A stretch of 64,000 nt of DNA, taken from assembly GCA_003993805.1 (NCBI GenBank), contig RSEF01000003.1, positions 41,208,132 through 41,272,131 on the forward strand, written 5' to 3'. The DNA comes from Himantopus leucocephalus. Taxonomy: Eukaryota > Chordata > Aves > Charadriiformes > Recurvirostridae. This document shows positions 47,701 through 61,368 of this stretch, in pieces. Numbering within the stretch: position 1 is the stretch's first letter; each line of letters begins with the position of its first letter. The position numbers and the translations under genes were made by a program. The notes beneath the pieces were generated by a model, which did no database searches, had not been told where the DNA came from, and was given only the letters and a program-made list of their open reading frames with translations.

Positions 47701-50391
47701 GTGAGTAAATTATGACTACTCTGTCCTGGCTCCAGCCCAGCAGTGGGTGTAGTGCAGAGGTCTTGCTGGTCCACCTGTAGCAGGGCAGAGAGCAAGGGAG
47801 AGCCCCAGCAATAGCCACTTTCTCCCCACCCTGTGCAGATCCAGCAGATCTCCATCTTACGTCAGTCCACAAAAGGACATCTTAGCAGTCTGTATTGCCA
47901 CAGGAAGGCGTGCGTCAGGGCACAACACCAGCACCTAACTGAGAAAATCTCAGATCCTTTCTTTAATTTGCATGAGTTTTGTAAAATGTTCTCCTTGTCC
48001 CTCACTATCTGGTTGTTACCTTCTGCCTGAAGGCTTTGGAAGGGGTGGGGGAACTGAGATAGCAATATGTGGTACAGGGAATAGATTGATGGCAGCCAAA
48101 TGGGGGACTAGGGAGAATCGAAATCACACCTGGGTATTTGAGACCAATTACTGCGAAAGTAACAGGCAGTGTTAATTTCACCAGACCTCTAAGTATTGAC
48201 CAACTGCTCAAGGGAACAACAGATTCTCTAAAGTAGCACAGCAGTAAATTGAACAAGAACTGACATCAGCCCAAAAATAAGGATGTGTAGCTCTGTGGGG
48301 AAACAACAGCTGTAAGATTAATGCAAAAATACAGTTTTCAAAATTAAGGTGAATTTATCTAGCAGAGACAGAAGAGATAGGAGAAAAAGTTAAATTATTG
48401 TGATATGAAAGAGGTGAAAATTAAACAGAATAAAATGTAAATATGAATATAATACAGGCTTTAAATGTAGTGCAGATGGAATTTGTGCTAACAAGTCCAG
48501 GAGAACAGTTCACAAAACCTGTTCTTAACTAGTTCTCTTTCTGTAGACTTATGAACCAGATATAGGTTAAGTGCCTCCATTGCTGCTTCTGTGAATGACC
48601 ACAGGTACTGTTGTCTTTATTGAACTATTAGGTGTTGATTGGATCTTTACTTTACACTGAGTTCCACTTGGGGTTGAAAATTTAGATGCCTATGTCTTAA
48701 AACCTTGTAAAACCTCATTCTGTTAGCATTGTGGAGCTGACACTGACAGGATCAAGGTCAGACAGCAGCATAGCTCAGTCAGGGCAATGTTCTTCAAAAA
48801 AACCCCAAACTGGTGGAAAGAGTGCCATATGCCTTTTGTGTCACAGCCCAGCGAGCAGAGCAACTTTGCAGCACTCTGCCCCTCACAGTCAGAGAAAGAG
48901 TCAGTTCCTTTGAGGCTTTTCTGCCTGTCCTCCCTTTATAGTGTATCAGTCAGGAAAGAAAGCACAGACTACCGAAGTCTTCTAGCACTGTAAAACTGAA
49001 TCCAAACCTGGCAGTGATAGTACTTTGCTGTCTGGAATATGCGTAACTGCAAGTGACCACACACTTTGACTGCTCCTACAACTTCTGAAACATCTGGACA
49101 GCACAGGGCCAGCTTGATTTACCAGCTGCACATTCACACCAAAAATGAAATGGAGTTGGGTGTTTAGCTGAAGCAGTCTGGGCTACCTTCTGGTTATCCT
49201 TCCATTCAGCTGCTTCTTGGGCAGCCATGCATCTGCAGTAGCTCTCTGTCTGGGGGTCCCAGCATGGCGCTCCTGCTTCTGCTCAGCTCTGGGTTGTCTT
49301 GTGCTGCTGGGGACTCCTGGCTTTAGGACTCCTGGCTTTAGGACTCCTGGCTTGCTTTCACTCATCTCTAAAACTTGCCCAGTTTCCTTGAGGCAAGATG
49401 CTAAATTGCATGACACAAATCATGAAGTTAATTTCTATGCTAGGGGAACAGAGAGATGTTCTTTCTGTAAATAAAAACCCACATAAAAGATCAAGCCTGC
49501 TCATAAAATGTTTTGCTATAAAAAGCTTTTCTGGAGAAAGCAATTAGCAGAACACATTTTCTTATTGGCTATCAAGTTCAAACTTGTGAAAATTTATACT
49601 GTACATTCAAAACTTCTAAAAAAATTTCACATTTTTATTGGTTTTGTTGATTGTAATTTCCAGAAAGCAGATTATATCAGAGGCAAGATTAACTTTCTAT
49701 CTCAGGTTTAAAGTACGTTCTATCTGAAAAGCTTGAAACTTTTTCTATTCCACGAACCGATTCAAAATCAGGTCATTCCAGGTGTCATAGTTTAGTCCTT
49801 ACTAAGATCAAAAATATAAGTAGCAATTATCTGAAAACTAGTATTTAATTATTTCACAGTCTATATAACTGTCTGTTAAATGGCAATGCAGAGTTTACAT
49901 TCTTTGGTCTTGATTTGATTACTAAAAGGATTATGAGCTTCATCAAGTTTGAAAAAAAAATCCTGCTTGGATAGGTTTAAAGCAACGGATAGTTAAGCTG
50001 GGTACTTTAATTATGCTGATGAAAATGGGCAATTTCATTGGCATTCCCTGTTTGCTCCTTGCCAGGGAAGAAGTTTAGAGTACTAAGAGTTGCAGAAGTT
50101 TCAATTTTGCTTAGGCTGTGTGGATTTAGAGAGAGAGCTTTAACTAATGGAGACATTCCAGTGGGAGAGCTGCATTGTATGTGACCTCAGACTGTCCCTG
50201 CTATAGACTGCCTCATTTCAGGATGTAGCAATAGACCAAGACAAAGCACAGTTTGACTCTCAGATCCAGAGTTCAGACAGTAATAAATGGAGTTTGTTCT
50301 TTTTTAAAAAACTCTTCCTCCTAAAGTTGAAAGATTTCTTTTTTTCTTGAAAGTACGTCTTTGGAGTGTATTTTAACTCTGCAGAACATCT
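44721..50391. other. Unique DNA with simple-sequence tracts, no gene seen
   Basis: A TA/GT-rich tract lies at 45230-45290 and a T/G-rich tract at about 47615-47662. The rest is unique AT-rich DNA in which I see no coding region, RNA gene or dispersed repeat, apart from the small minisatellite at 49311. Confidence 0.55.
49311..49353. repeat. 15-bp minisatellite, 2.9 copies
   Basis: The unit GGACTCCTGGCTTTA is present at 49311-49325 and 49326-49340, with a partial third copy at 49341-49353. Full copies are identical. The minus-strand translation gives repeated KPGVL, which makes the local frame look protein-like, but nothing else supports coding. Confidence 0.92.
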
Positions 50392-50545
50392 CATAGAATA
50401 GAATCATAGAATTGTTGAGGTTGGAAGGGACCTTTAAGATCATCCAGTCCAACCATTAACCTAACCTGACAAAACCACATCTAAACCATATCCCCAAGTA
50501 CCACGTCTACCCTTTTTTTAAGCACCTCCAGGGATGGCAAATCCA
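50392..50545 (-). mobile_element. CR1 LINE 3' end, short
   Basis: The plus strand starts with AGAATAGAATCATAGAATTG, followed by TTGAGGTTGGAAGGGACC, TTTAAGATCATCCAGTCCAA and CCATTAACCTAACCTGACA. It continues into CACCTCCAGGGATGGCAAAT and then loses similarity near 50545. This is the antisense CR1 tail of the subfamily with the 'TCCAACCNTTAACC' 3' region, different from the 'TAGTTCCAAC' copies at 147, 32770 and 61031. Confidence 0.92.
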
Positions 50546-53500
50546 CCAGCATCTCAGTGCTGGAATAACCCAGAAATCTAGCTTCAGCAGTGAGACTCTG
50601 GCATTTTTTGTATACTTTGAATGCCTGTATTTGTTTATTTGAAATAAAACATTTTTCTTCATCTGTGTCAGCATTAGAAGATATGCAGTTTAATCATTCA
50701 TAGCTACTTTATCTCCAAATTATAATGGATTCTTTTTCAGGCTTTTTCTTGACACTGTCAGCTGCACTGGGCTCCCTTAGACCTAGGGGAAACTCTTTCC
50801 TTGTTATCATATCACTTTATAATATATTCTTCACTAGGCTGTAAAGATCACAACTCATTTATGATGTCAATATTTGGCATTTCTGAAGCACAGTTTCAGC
50901 AGTCCATGGTAACCAAAGCCTATGCAGTTAACTTTTAAATTTGCAGTACAGCAAAGCAGATCAAATTGTTCTAAACAAGAGGAAAATTGAGAGGCAATTG
51001 CACAGATGTTAATAACTAAATAATTGTTTCAGCAAACCAGCTGAATCTGCAAGCACTAAGTTCTTCAACAACTCTGGAGTAAAGCCTACAAAATGCAATT
51101 TTGTGGCAAGGCAACTCTTTTTGTTACCTGAATTTTGTGATAAAATGTTTATTACTTTTGGTCATAGAGTAACATGTGACTAGTAGTGTGCAAGAGCCAA
51201 AAGAATTCCTTAGAGACGTCATATTCCTTGATATAAAATTTCCAGGATAAAAAATGTACTTGGGTCCAATAAGAAAATATTTTAATTTTTGTTTGTCATT
51301 TTTAAATATCTCAATGAAATCATATTATTTTTGTCCTTTATTTTCAGGTATGTTAGGTAGGATTACTCCTACTGGCTTTAAAATATGCTCGGTGATTTGT
51401 ATACCTGTAAAAACAGTTGAGGTTACTTCCAAGAGAGGCCCCTTCATTCCTCATTCACCGTACTATTCATGTTTCAAAACAATCTAGATTCCCACTGCTA
51501 TGTCTAATAATTATTTCTTATTTTAATTAGAGATGGTATATGCAAATATATGATTAGTGCTGCAAACTATTATTTTAACAGATTGATGTATTCATTACCT
51601 ATCTGGTTTTCAGGGATTAGAACAGTTTAGATAAGAATAGACAAATTAACATAGGCATTACCGAAAAAAATGTATTATTACATTAAAGCAGTCTCTTTCA
51701 TAGCTGAATTATACTTGACTGAGTTCCTTTAAAAAATGCACATTAGAATTTATAACTCACTGTAATTAAGGTGCTCAGTTTTCTAGATTTTGTGCTCTTG
51801 GAAATTCTGGCATAACATGCGGTACATATTCAGCAACATAATGCTCATGTAGAAATTATTTTGATTCATCTCAACTTGCACATCCAGAGATAAGGGTTTA
51901 TTTCTATGGGCCATGGTGATGTCTACTGTCTTTTTTATTTCCTGAGGTGAAGTACGTTGGTCCAGACTTATAGGAAAATAAAAAGGAAGCTCTGAATTTA
52001 GCATTATATTTGTATATCTGGAAAATATAGTGTGCTAAATTCTGCTTTTATTTACAGTGGTTCAATTTCAGAAGTTTTATCTACCCACAAAATGTAAAAC
52101 ATTTGATTCCTGACATATACTGGAGAAAATGTACTAAAGATATGGATATGGTCTGCTGAGAGCTTTCATGTAAGTGTGCTCTTGCCCTCTATGAAGACTA
52201 CAGTCTAACTTATAAATCAACAGTCAAACTTATGCAAGAGAGTAAAGCAAGACATTCATGCAAAGCAGAAGTCCCGATTAATGTCAAGATGGTAAAGACA
52301 AGTGTTACAGTGCATTACAAATCATGTTTTCAAAACAAGTTAACTGAGCCTGAGTTACATAGGAAAAGAAAAGAAAATATTGATAAATTTCATGGTTAAC
52401 CTTTGCGAAACAATTTATGAGCCATGAATATTACATAGTATGTTACTAAGCAAATGGAATAACTAATAGTACATGAAATCGCTGAAGCTTTAAATGGGCG
52501 ATGGTTTGCACAAAACAGATACATCAATCTCTTTGATAAAGAAGCACTTCACTGAGTAATGTTTTCCCAAATGTATGCAAGCGTATGTACAATTTTTCTA
52601 CTAAATCTCATATAACGTGTGCATGCATACCTATGTATAATAAGGTAAATATGTGGAGTAGTAGCCTTTCTTAAAGGCTTTCTTTACAGTTTTTCTTTTA
52701 TGTATTTATTTTAATGACTAAACAGGTAAGTATAGAAATGTATCACTGGTTTCTTAGCTGAAATTTGCATCAGAATTTGCTTTGTATAAGTTGCTTTCAC
52801 TTCCCTGGATTGCATTTCCCTGGGGAGAAAAAACACACAGAAAAACAACCAACCAACCAACATACACACCCCCAATACAAAAAAACCTTCAGATTATTCT
52901 TTACAATGTTTTTGTGCATTTGAGATTGTTTTGGAGAATTCTAGTTTACATAGTAGCAGTTAACATAAGGTCTCTTGTTCGTGATAATCATCAAAGGAGT
53001 CATTCACATTAGTTTACTTTTCCACAGTACAGCTGGTATTCATGGTTGTCTTCTAATATCATACGGAAAAAAGGTGGCTTTCCTGGGGGGTCTATCAGAA
53101 CAGGAGCCTAGGTTAGCCGCACTGAATTACCTTGGGAGGATGATGTCTCTCTCCAGGGGCTGCACTGGAGCCTACAGATTTGTCCTCATTCAGCTAGTTA
53201 GCGTTTATGATTAACCTTACCTCGTTCCTATATTATGGACTGATTGCAGTAAGAGGTGCTACACAGAATAGCTACAGGAGGGCTATAGTCATGGCTTTGT
53301 GCACACTGATTTGATGATTTCTTACTAAGACGCTTTAGCATTTACAATTGTTTGAACAAACTTAAAATTCATAAATACTATGCAGAGAAGATTCAGCTAA
53401 ATTGATTTTTGTTAGCAAAAATTATGACCAGTAGAAGAAAAGAAAAGATTTACACTATGGTGGAATCCTTGCTCACTCACTACAACATCATGATATTAAT

Positions 53501-54243
53501 GAAATTCTTCAACAGAACAAAGAAGTCAGGTTTTGTCAAAGCAACAATTTATAAGACTTCAGTGTCTCTGACTTCAATGTTAGTTCTAAACAAAAGACAT
53601 TACTCTGGAAAAGAGAAATATATAAAATCATGAGTGCTAAAGAGACAGGAAGTTTTACCAGACTTCAGCATTATTCCTTTGATACTAGTAAAATATTTCA
53701 AATTGCTTTAACATATGCTGATTTCTTCTGAAAAGATAGAGTCTTAAGGTGGATGAGTTGAAAAAAAAATACCCAAGGGTACACTGAGAATGAAAATAAA
53801 GTATCTGGTTTGTAAGCATGGGATATAATGACAGTATGGTACTATGGTACTTGCAGTCAGAGAAACAGCAAAAACAGGAATATGATGGTGCTGCAAAACT
53901 TTGAGTAAGAGAAATGTTTCTTGGATTGTTTTCCAGAGTTAGCTGCAGATCAAGAATATGGCATGCCAAGCACACACACATCAAGAATCTTTCAGGAAAA
54001 AATTAAAAGTCTCTGAAAGGAAAGGATTTGATTGTAATTTATGTAAGTGGATCCTCTTAGTCTCCTCCTCCTTCTTAAATATGCAACCTATTGGTTTAAA
54101 AATTAAAGAACAAAAGGTTAAAGAAGGAAGTATCAGTTAATTAGCAATTCACAGTGCTCTGAATTTGTTCACTATTTTAGTCTCCCCAGAGCAGAATATT
54201 TTTATTTTAGTAAATTCTAAGCAGTAAGGAAAGGTTATACTTT
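50546..54243. other. Unique AT-rich DNA, no gene seen
   Basis: A short (AACC)n run of about four units lies at 52847-52861. Nothing else is recognised. Confidence 0.6.
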
Positions 54244-54480
54244 ATGCATTTGCATAATATATGCACACTAAAGTTGTCACGATGGCACACTTAATTGATT
54301 CAGCTGTACTAATGACGGTTTAATTTTTATATTCACAGTACAACTGCCACTAATCTTTTTGCCTTATAGCTGAGAACTGAAGCATTTAGTTCATTTTGAA
54401 TGTTGGAAAAATCTTACTGCATACACAAGTATAAAATAATTGGCCTATTTGAATGCTAATTACATTTTAAAGTCTTGCTT
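54244..54480. promoter_or_regulatory. POU/homeodomain-type motif cluster
   Basis: Overlapping ATGCAT (54244-54249) and ATTTGCAT (54248-54255, a perfect reversed octamer) are followed by a further ATGCA at 54261. TTAATTGATT (54291-54300), CTAATGACGG and TTGAATGCTAATTACATTTT (about 54448) follow within 220 bp. The mix of octamer and TAAT-core sites resembles developmental enhancers. This is motif reading only and is weaker than the clusters at 15640 and 43955. Confidence 0.25.
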
Positions 54481-56740
54481 CTCTAGAGATAAAAATTCAG
54501 CCTCGGCCATGAATTGGTAATAAACTTACCAGGATGTGGCTGTGAGTATAAACAAAGACATCAGTGAAGAAACAAAAGCCATTAAAAGATGACAGGATGT
54601 GGGAGGCCAGAGAATAAAATAGATTCAGATAACATCAGGTTTGCTTCATGGTCTGAAATGAGTAATAACAGAGATATGGTTACTAATGTACTGGGATCCG
54701 GGTCTTCTGATATCTTCAAAGATCAGGAGTCATTGATATAAACATGTAAGAGCATGATGGATGGCCATCTTCCTCTGTCTGGAGTTTAAAAGACAAATTT
54801 CTTCTCTTGTCTTTTCTCTCATTTCTCATGTGTAAGCTACAAGAACTGCAGTTTGGTCCTTTTTTTAATCTGTCATATTTAAGCTCAAGAACAGATTCAG
54901 TTCATTCAGCAGTCAAGATACTGGATGTTTTCTTGTTGAGAAGGCATCCTAGGTTATGCCTTTTATGCTGGTGAGCCTCAGTTTATTGCCTGACATTTCT
55001 ACTGTTTGCGAAGAACAGTTATCGCAGCAGACGGTCTCTCAGCAATCAGAGAGTTCATGGAGGACTTGGAAAAAAGGCAAAATACACCTGAAACTGAACT
55101 GTCTTGACTGTGGCCCAGAGCACAAGAGGGAGGGAGAATCATTGCTGCAGGATGACTACTGTGAGCTCTGCAGCTAAATGAGTGAATCCCTGATTTCTTT
55201 TTTCCAAATTTCATGGGATATGTTTTCTGATCATGGTTTGATAAGGGAAATCATTTTCCAGTAAATATATCCAGTATTATATCCAGTAAAAATAAACAAT
55301 ACCAAAAATCCAGAAGAACAAGAAAAGTAGATGACATTAATAAAAAAATATGAAAGCTGAAAAAAACCTTTGAAATAGACAGTAAGAGATGATGTTTAGA
55401 GTCGATGGGGTTTTTGATACATGATGAGCTTTACTTAGTTCTAAATGAATAATAAAGTACTTGTGTCAGAAGAGATTAAGCTGGCTCAGAAAAGCAGAGG
55501 GGATGGAGAAAGCTGAATAACTCTTTCTGAATAACTCTTTCTGAAGACGTTTGCTCCTGGATCGTCATCAGCAGAAGCAATACAACTCCAAGGAGGCACT
55601 GAGCACTCCCCTGGCTACTGTTTCCTCACCAGACCATGAATAATTGTTGCAATCTCAGAGAATGTGTTGTATCAGTGGATTGTGTAGTCACAAAATCCTT
55701 ATTTATGAATTATAAGCAAATTCAAAGAAAACAGGTACAGGAAAATTTATGCTCAAGACTTGAATCTGCACAAAAATATTTGTGTGTCAAACATGAACTG
55801 GTTAGGATCAATTTCTTCACTTACACTTTGGGAGGAGTTAAAGTTAGGAGAGGGAAGGCAAGTACCACCAGAACCTAAAACAGTTTTGATTGCATCAAAT
55901 GCTTTCAGTCAGTAAAAAGCAGGAGGAAAATCTCTGGTATAGCCAGTTGTCTCAAACAAACACTGTACTGCAAGCTCATGTCATGTCACAGGTACTGTCT
56001 AGGCTATTAGTTTCCCTGGAATTGTCCTCTCTCAGACTCCCTTTTCAGACTAATTACCTTTTGCAGTACTAGCTTAAATATCTTTTGACACAGGTATTTG
56101 AAATTAATTCTGCTAACTCTGTAATCACACAGCATAGCATGCAGTCTTTCTTCTTCCATCTGTAGTGCTCATGTCATTATTAACCCTCAATCAAAATGAC
56201 TACAGAAGAGCATCTTATAAGCTTTCCATTAATTTTCTTCTGGAATAAGAAAAAAATTTAAATTCCAAACATTTGTAAAATAGAAGAACTTCATCCCATA
56301 TATACAGAGAATTTGGAAAATGATACTAGAAAGCTACATACAGATAACTACAGAGAGGGAAAAGGACATCGTGCTTTCACTGTGAGGTTATATAGATATT
56401 TATCTCTTCTGTGAAGTGCAGGAGCTAGTGACAGGGAGCAGAGAATAGAAGGGGACTAAAAGATAGTCCCTGTCACTGATAGGGGGATGGTGCTCCATGG
56501 TCTCATGCACTGCACTCTCACTTAGTCTCTTGCTGAATCCTGTGGGTACAGCCACAGCTGTGGGCAACTCCCCCACCCTTCTGTCCCATAACTTCATATT
56601 CTTCTTAGTCACAAGGAGTAGTGTATTCTGTACTTCACCTTTTTATTACTTTCCCAAGCCCCCTCTGGGAGCTGTCTCTATCTGTACCAGTACTTATTTG
56701 AGGCAGGACTTACCAGGCAAGTCTGACCATTAAGTGCTAG
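54481..56740. other. Unique DNA, no gene seen
   Basis: A 14-bp tandem repeat (CTGAATAACTCTTT, 2.4 copies) lies at 55513-55545. No coding region or dispersed repeat recognised. Confidence 0.55.
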
Positions 56741-56775
56741 TAAGAATCCAGAGCAGTGTAGTCTCTGGATTCTTA
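56741..56775. repeat. Perfect 13-bp inverted repeat (hairpin), 9-nt loop
   Basis: TAAGAATCCAGAG at 56741-56753 is the exact reverse complement of CTCTGGATTCTTA at 56763-56775; the loop is CAGTGTAGT. Directly after it, TAGTCTCTGGAT is repeated at 56774-56785, a copy of 56759-56770 with a 15-bp period. The hairpin could have arisen by local inverted copying at a replication fork. It is short for a pre-miRNA stem as seen, unless pairing extends imperfectly further out. Confidence 0.9.
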
Positions 56776-56785
56776 GTCTCTGGAT

Positions 56786-59700
56786 AGTAGTGTAAGGTTT
56801 TGTTGTTGCCCTGAACAAAATCATCACCAATTCCTATATTTTCCTGTGGCAAAGGACGTCATTCCCATTATCACAGTCCTCTTCCAGGGATACTGCTGAG
56901 CGAAGGCACTGTGTAGCAGGACCTGAGGTGTGAACCCTAAAGCACAGCATTCACAGAAAGGCACTAGGAGAGATTCAGTTTGCACAAGTTTGCACAAGAT
57001 AGCGAGTATTGTACTTCTGGATCATTTTTCATTTCAAACACATCTAAATGTGTCACTGACACTGTAAGAGTGACTTCATAGCTATGGAACATTACTAATA
57101 GCGTTGCTTGGGTTTTCATTTAAAATTGCTAAAGCCAGGTACTTTGGGGAAAGTATGAAGGTATGAACCTCATGAAACTTCATGAAATGAAACCTCCCTC
57201 CTTAGCCAGAGGTGCCCACAGCCTTAGAGACTCATGATGTATTTTCTCTATTCCATTTGTTACTGAGAATCTGGACAAACTACTAGGAGTATTGGGATAA
57301 AATGGCTATACTCCCTATAATACTGGAAGACAGAAACTGTAACCCACTTGGTTAAAATGTTCTGGTTCTTTAAGAGAATGAAAGGTCTAACCACTTTGCC
57401 TTCAACTACTGTTTCATTTAATTACCTGGAGGCAACCTGTTTGCAGACAGACAAATAAAACAAGATTTGTGCTTTGGCAGTAAAACAGCAAACTGTCTCG
57501 GATGAACTGTAGGCACTTCTGCTCACGGCAGTTTTCCCTAATGCTCTGGAAGTCAGAAGAATACCTAAACATAAATTATGTGGTACTTAGAATCAGTGTG
57601 ATTCAAAATATTAATTACCTAATTTAAGAGCTGGATCCAAAAATGACTAAAGCCAGTGGGATTTTCCCAAATGAGATTAATAAGGTTTGAATTAGTTTCT
57701 AATTTAGTCTCTTTGAATAAATAGTGGGGGTTTTTTGGTTATTATTTTTTTCCTGTTTCTTCCTGGCTCCTATTTTTCTTGTCCACACAAAAGACAACAA
57801 TAAGACAGTGCAGCCCGTGCTTAGTATTCGTCAGGAAAGGGGAAAAAAATCATAGCTTTATTTGAAATTTTGGTTTTATTGTAAAATATGAGAGCCTGTA
57901 CCTTATATATATCCTCTAGAAAGCCAATATATTTCACAATACCATTTAATATTAGAAAGCTTATCAGGGATTTATAATTTGTGACAAAATACTTTTAAGA
58001 AGCATCTCAACAGATGGCAACTTTGCAGTGATAGTGAACTTCGTTCATTAAAGAAATTGATTACCACCAAAAATTCTTATGATAATTTGAAAAAGAATAA
58101 ATATTTAGTTCGCCTAATAAAGAGTCACAATAATTATTTTTAAAAGTCTGGAAAAGTTGCTGTGGTACCCCAAATGAGTATCTCAGTTGTGCCTCTGATA
58201 ATTCTAAAATATTACATACTTGCTCCAAGTGTAATTGTATAATACCAGCCCCATCTTTTCAGATGGACACGTGGGTGGCAAAGCCTTACCTTTCCCTGGA
58301 GGGTGACGGAAGAGCAACTGAGGCCAGTCCTCCCACAACTCATTCCATGCCACACTGCAGCCTGGAGGGGTCTGGATCCAGAGGGATATAGGGATGGTAC
58401 AGAAGGGCTTTAGTCCCTTTTATGTTTTGGGAAAAGCACCCAGTACTGTGAGGAATGAAGATGAAGGCACATGGCTTACATCTACAGCTGATTCTCGCAT
58501 TTTAAGTTGGTGAGAACTTTCGGGTGATTAAGTTAGAATTTCTTGACTTTTTTAGCCCACATGCCACTTAAATGGATTCCTGATACTCCGTAACTCCTGG
58601 GGCATAGGTACTTCATGCTTCATCTGCAGTACATTGGTCCTCACGGATAAAACAGGCTTCACAAATTCAATTCTGATCTCATCTGTTCTCTTTAATATTA
58701 CCTCCTCTACATATTAATATCATTCTCTTGTGGTGATCCCAATTACACATGTCTAAAAGGCAACTGATAAAAAGAACCTGTCAGCATCTTTCATTTTAAT
58801 TCCAGTGTTTAAACACTCACGTGGGTTAGAGTTTTAATTTCATTTGGCTTCTCTGACTTCTGGCAGCTGCCTCTTGTTTCACCTTTCTCCAAAGACACAT
58901 GAATGAGTCTGAATGCTTATTAGGATGTATGGTCTGATGGGTGGGCCTGTGAAGCCCTGCTTCAAAAGGCGCCTTCAGGAAGGTACAGTGCTGGGCACAA
59001 ATGGTACCTACATAATTGAGACTCCCCTTGTAACAAGGGTGGTGTTTGATGGTTTTGGGGCTGCAATATATTTCCACTTGTTTCAATGCTAAGTATCTTC
59101 TAAAGCAGGGAACAAGTTTTGATGATGAATTTTAGATTGCTTTATTTTTGACCAACCTGTAAAAAACCATAGTAAATTGTTCTTCCTTAATGACTGCTGG
59201 GATTGCCTAATAAATCTAATGGCTAAATGAAGAGTTTTCCCTGGATCGCCCTTATAACTCTTTCCTGAAACAAACCACAGACAGTTTTAATTGGAGAGAT
59301 GGAGACAAGAAAGCAAGGCAAAAAGAGAAATTAGAGTAATAAAATTAGGGTGTGTGGGGATGTAGATTTATGCTGGAATATAAATCTTTTTAAAAGTACA
59401 TAAAGTTGTTATATATTAAAGTGGATTATGTCATTAAAAAGACAGAGATAAGTATAGTAAAATCAAGAGTCTTGGAGCACAAAAATCATATTACTAGAAA
59501 TTCATATTACTAGAAATAGATGTGTCCTATACAGAGACACAAACATGGACAAAACTTTAATATTAAAATCAAACAGAAAGAAAGAAGTATAAATAAAGAT
59601 TATTTGAAATAAACAGAGGCCATTAGAAGAGTAGCTCCACTTTACTAAGACTTAGAGAAAAAAAGAAAACAGACTTAGAAAGTAAGACTCAAGACTTCAT

Positions 59701-61030
59701 TTATTTTAGCCATTATTACTTCAGACAAAACTATGCAAAGAAGAATGCATGGAAGAATTAAGTCTCTGGATGCCACTGAACTCTGATGCACAAAAAAAGT
59801 TAAGTTCAAACCTCATATATCATGCTATGGAGCAGAGCAAAACCATACTTAAGATGAAGTAAACAAAGATAACTCAAAAACTCAAAAAATCAGTTAGGAG
59901 AAGTCAAATTCAGTGTTTACCTTATAGTAAAATACCTGTGACCATCATTAAGTATTCAAAACTTGAGTGGTTGAATTGATGTGGAAGGATTGGAAAATGT
60001 TGTGTAGAAGAAAAAAGGGATCCGTTCTCAAAATTTGTCATATTCTTGATTTTTTAGGTATATTTTAATCTTTCAGTCATGCTATATGTGTATAAAAATT
60101 AAATAGAGATCACTGCCTTTCTAGGCCATCCATTCAAAATATTCCCTGCTGTTAAATTGTACCAAGAGATTCCTGTCCAAATAACAAAAAATCACTGTTT
60201 TGAAAGGATAAATAATTCAGTCATCAAAGCTCATGGAAATAGGTGTGTCTACTCTGTATCCCTTTATGAGACGCTGTGCTGGATTGAGAACCAGTTATCT
60301 GCCTTTTGTTGTTAATTGGCTTTATTGTTAAAAAAGCTTTTGACTTTTCTTATGAATATTTATGCCTCACCTTATAAACACACTTATATGCTGCTTATCC
60401 TACTTGTAAGTCCCTTTTCTGTGTGCTCTTTGATAATGAAGTAGATGGTATCTTCTTCTTCCCTGAAATGTCCTTTGTGGTTCTTTACTGCGTGGTCTAT
60501 AACTCTTCAAAATCCAGTTTAAAGTTCAGACAGTAGAACAGTGGGCTACATTCCAGTATCTACTAAGGGTGCTTCAAATAGCAACAATTTCACTGCAATT
60601 AGGGAGTTTTATAAAATTTGTTTTTGTTAAAAGTGATATGCAATCACACACTGTTCAGCCTCCTTTCACTTCTCCAACTTCCGTGAATCAAATCAGAGGC
60701 ATCCATCAAATCAGAGACAATCTATCAGTTCAGAGACCGAATAAAACATTTGGTTGCCTCCACCAAAAGTTATATTGTATGAGCAACTGATTACACAAAA
60801 AAATTCAGATTAAAATCATGGGTGTTAAACAGGCTTCTGTACGGTATCTCCCAGCCTGAGTAACCCCTCTAGCTCACAAAGTTTCAACAGACTAAACTAT
60901 TTATTTTCACCTGAGATAAATGATCCTCATGCTTGGTACATTTATATAATGCAATTCTGTTTATCTATATTTGAAAGGAAGCCTGAAAACCTGACTGGTT
61001 TAAAAGATGCAGATCTTTAAAAAACTTTGT
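56786..61030. other. Unique AT-rich DNA with small tandem repeats, no gene seen
   Basis: Tandem pieces are AGTTTGCACA twice at 56978-56997, TCATATTACTAGAAAT twice at 59486-59517, and an 18-19-bp unit around ATCAAATCAGAG three times at 60687-60735 (the third imperfect). 59280-59680 is strongly A- and G-rich on the plus strand. No gene recognised. Confidence 0.55.
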
Positions 61031-61368
61031 AGAATCACGGAATCATAGAATGGTTTAGGTTGAAAGGGACATTAAATATCATTTAGTTCCAACACCCTTG
61101 CCATGAACAAGGACACCTCCCACTAGATCAGGTTGCTCAAAGCCCCATCCAACCTGGCTTCAATGCTTCAAGGGATGGCGCCTCCGCAGCTTCTCTGGAC
61201 AATCTGTTCCAGTGCCTCACTACCCTCACAGTAAAGAAGATCTTCCTAACATCTAATCTAAATCCACTCTCTTTCAGTTTAAAACCGTTACCCCTTGTCC
61301 TACCACTACACTCTCTGTTAAACAGTCACTCCCCATCTTTCCTGTAGGCCCCCTTTAAGTACTGGAAG
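61031..61368 (-). mobile_element. CR1 LINE 3' end, cut by an assembly gap
   Basis: The antisense CR1 starts with AGAATCACGGAATCATAGAA and continues through TAGTTCCAACACCCTTGCC, GTTGCTCAAAGCCCCATCC and CTGTTCCAGTGCCTCACTAC to TACTGGAAG at the gap edge. The sense protein at the gap edge is the ORF2 FQYLKGAYRK block. Its 5' side lies inside the gap, so its true length is unknown. It is close to the 32770 copy in type but more diverged. Confidence 0.93.

Noticed and set aside
49786..49800. TGTCATAGTTTAG resembling the start of an avian ERVL-type LTR
   Set aside because: The similarity stops after a dozen bases, and no LTR body, primer-binding site or matching second end follows.
60687..60735. 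Three spaced repeats suggesting a CRISPR-like array
   Set aside because: The units are 12-bp cores at 18-19-bp spacing with imperfect copies, in a vertebrate genome. A simple minisatellite explains them.
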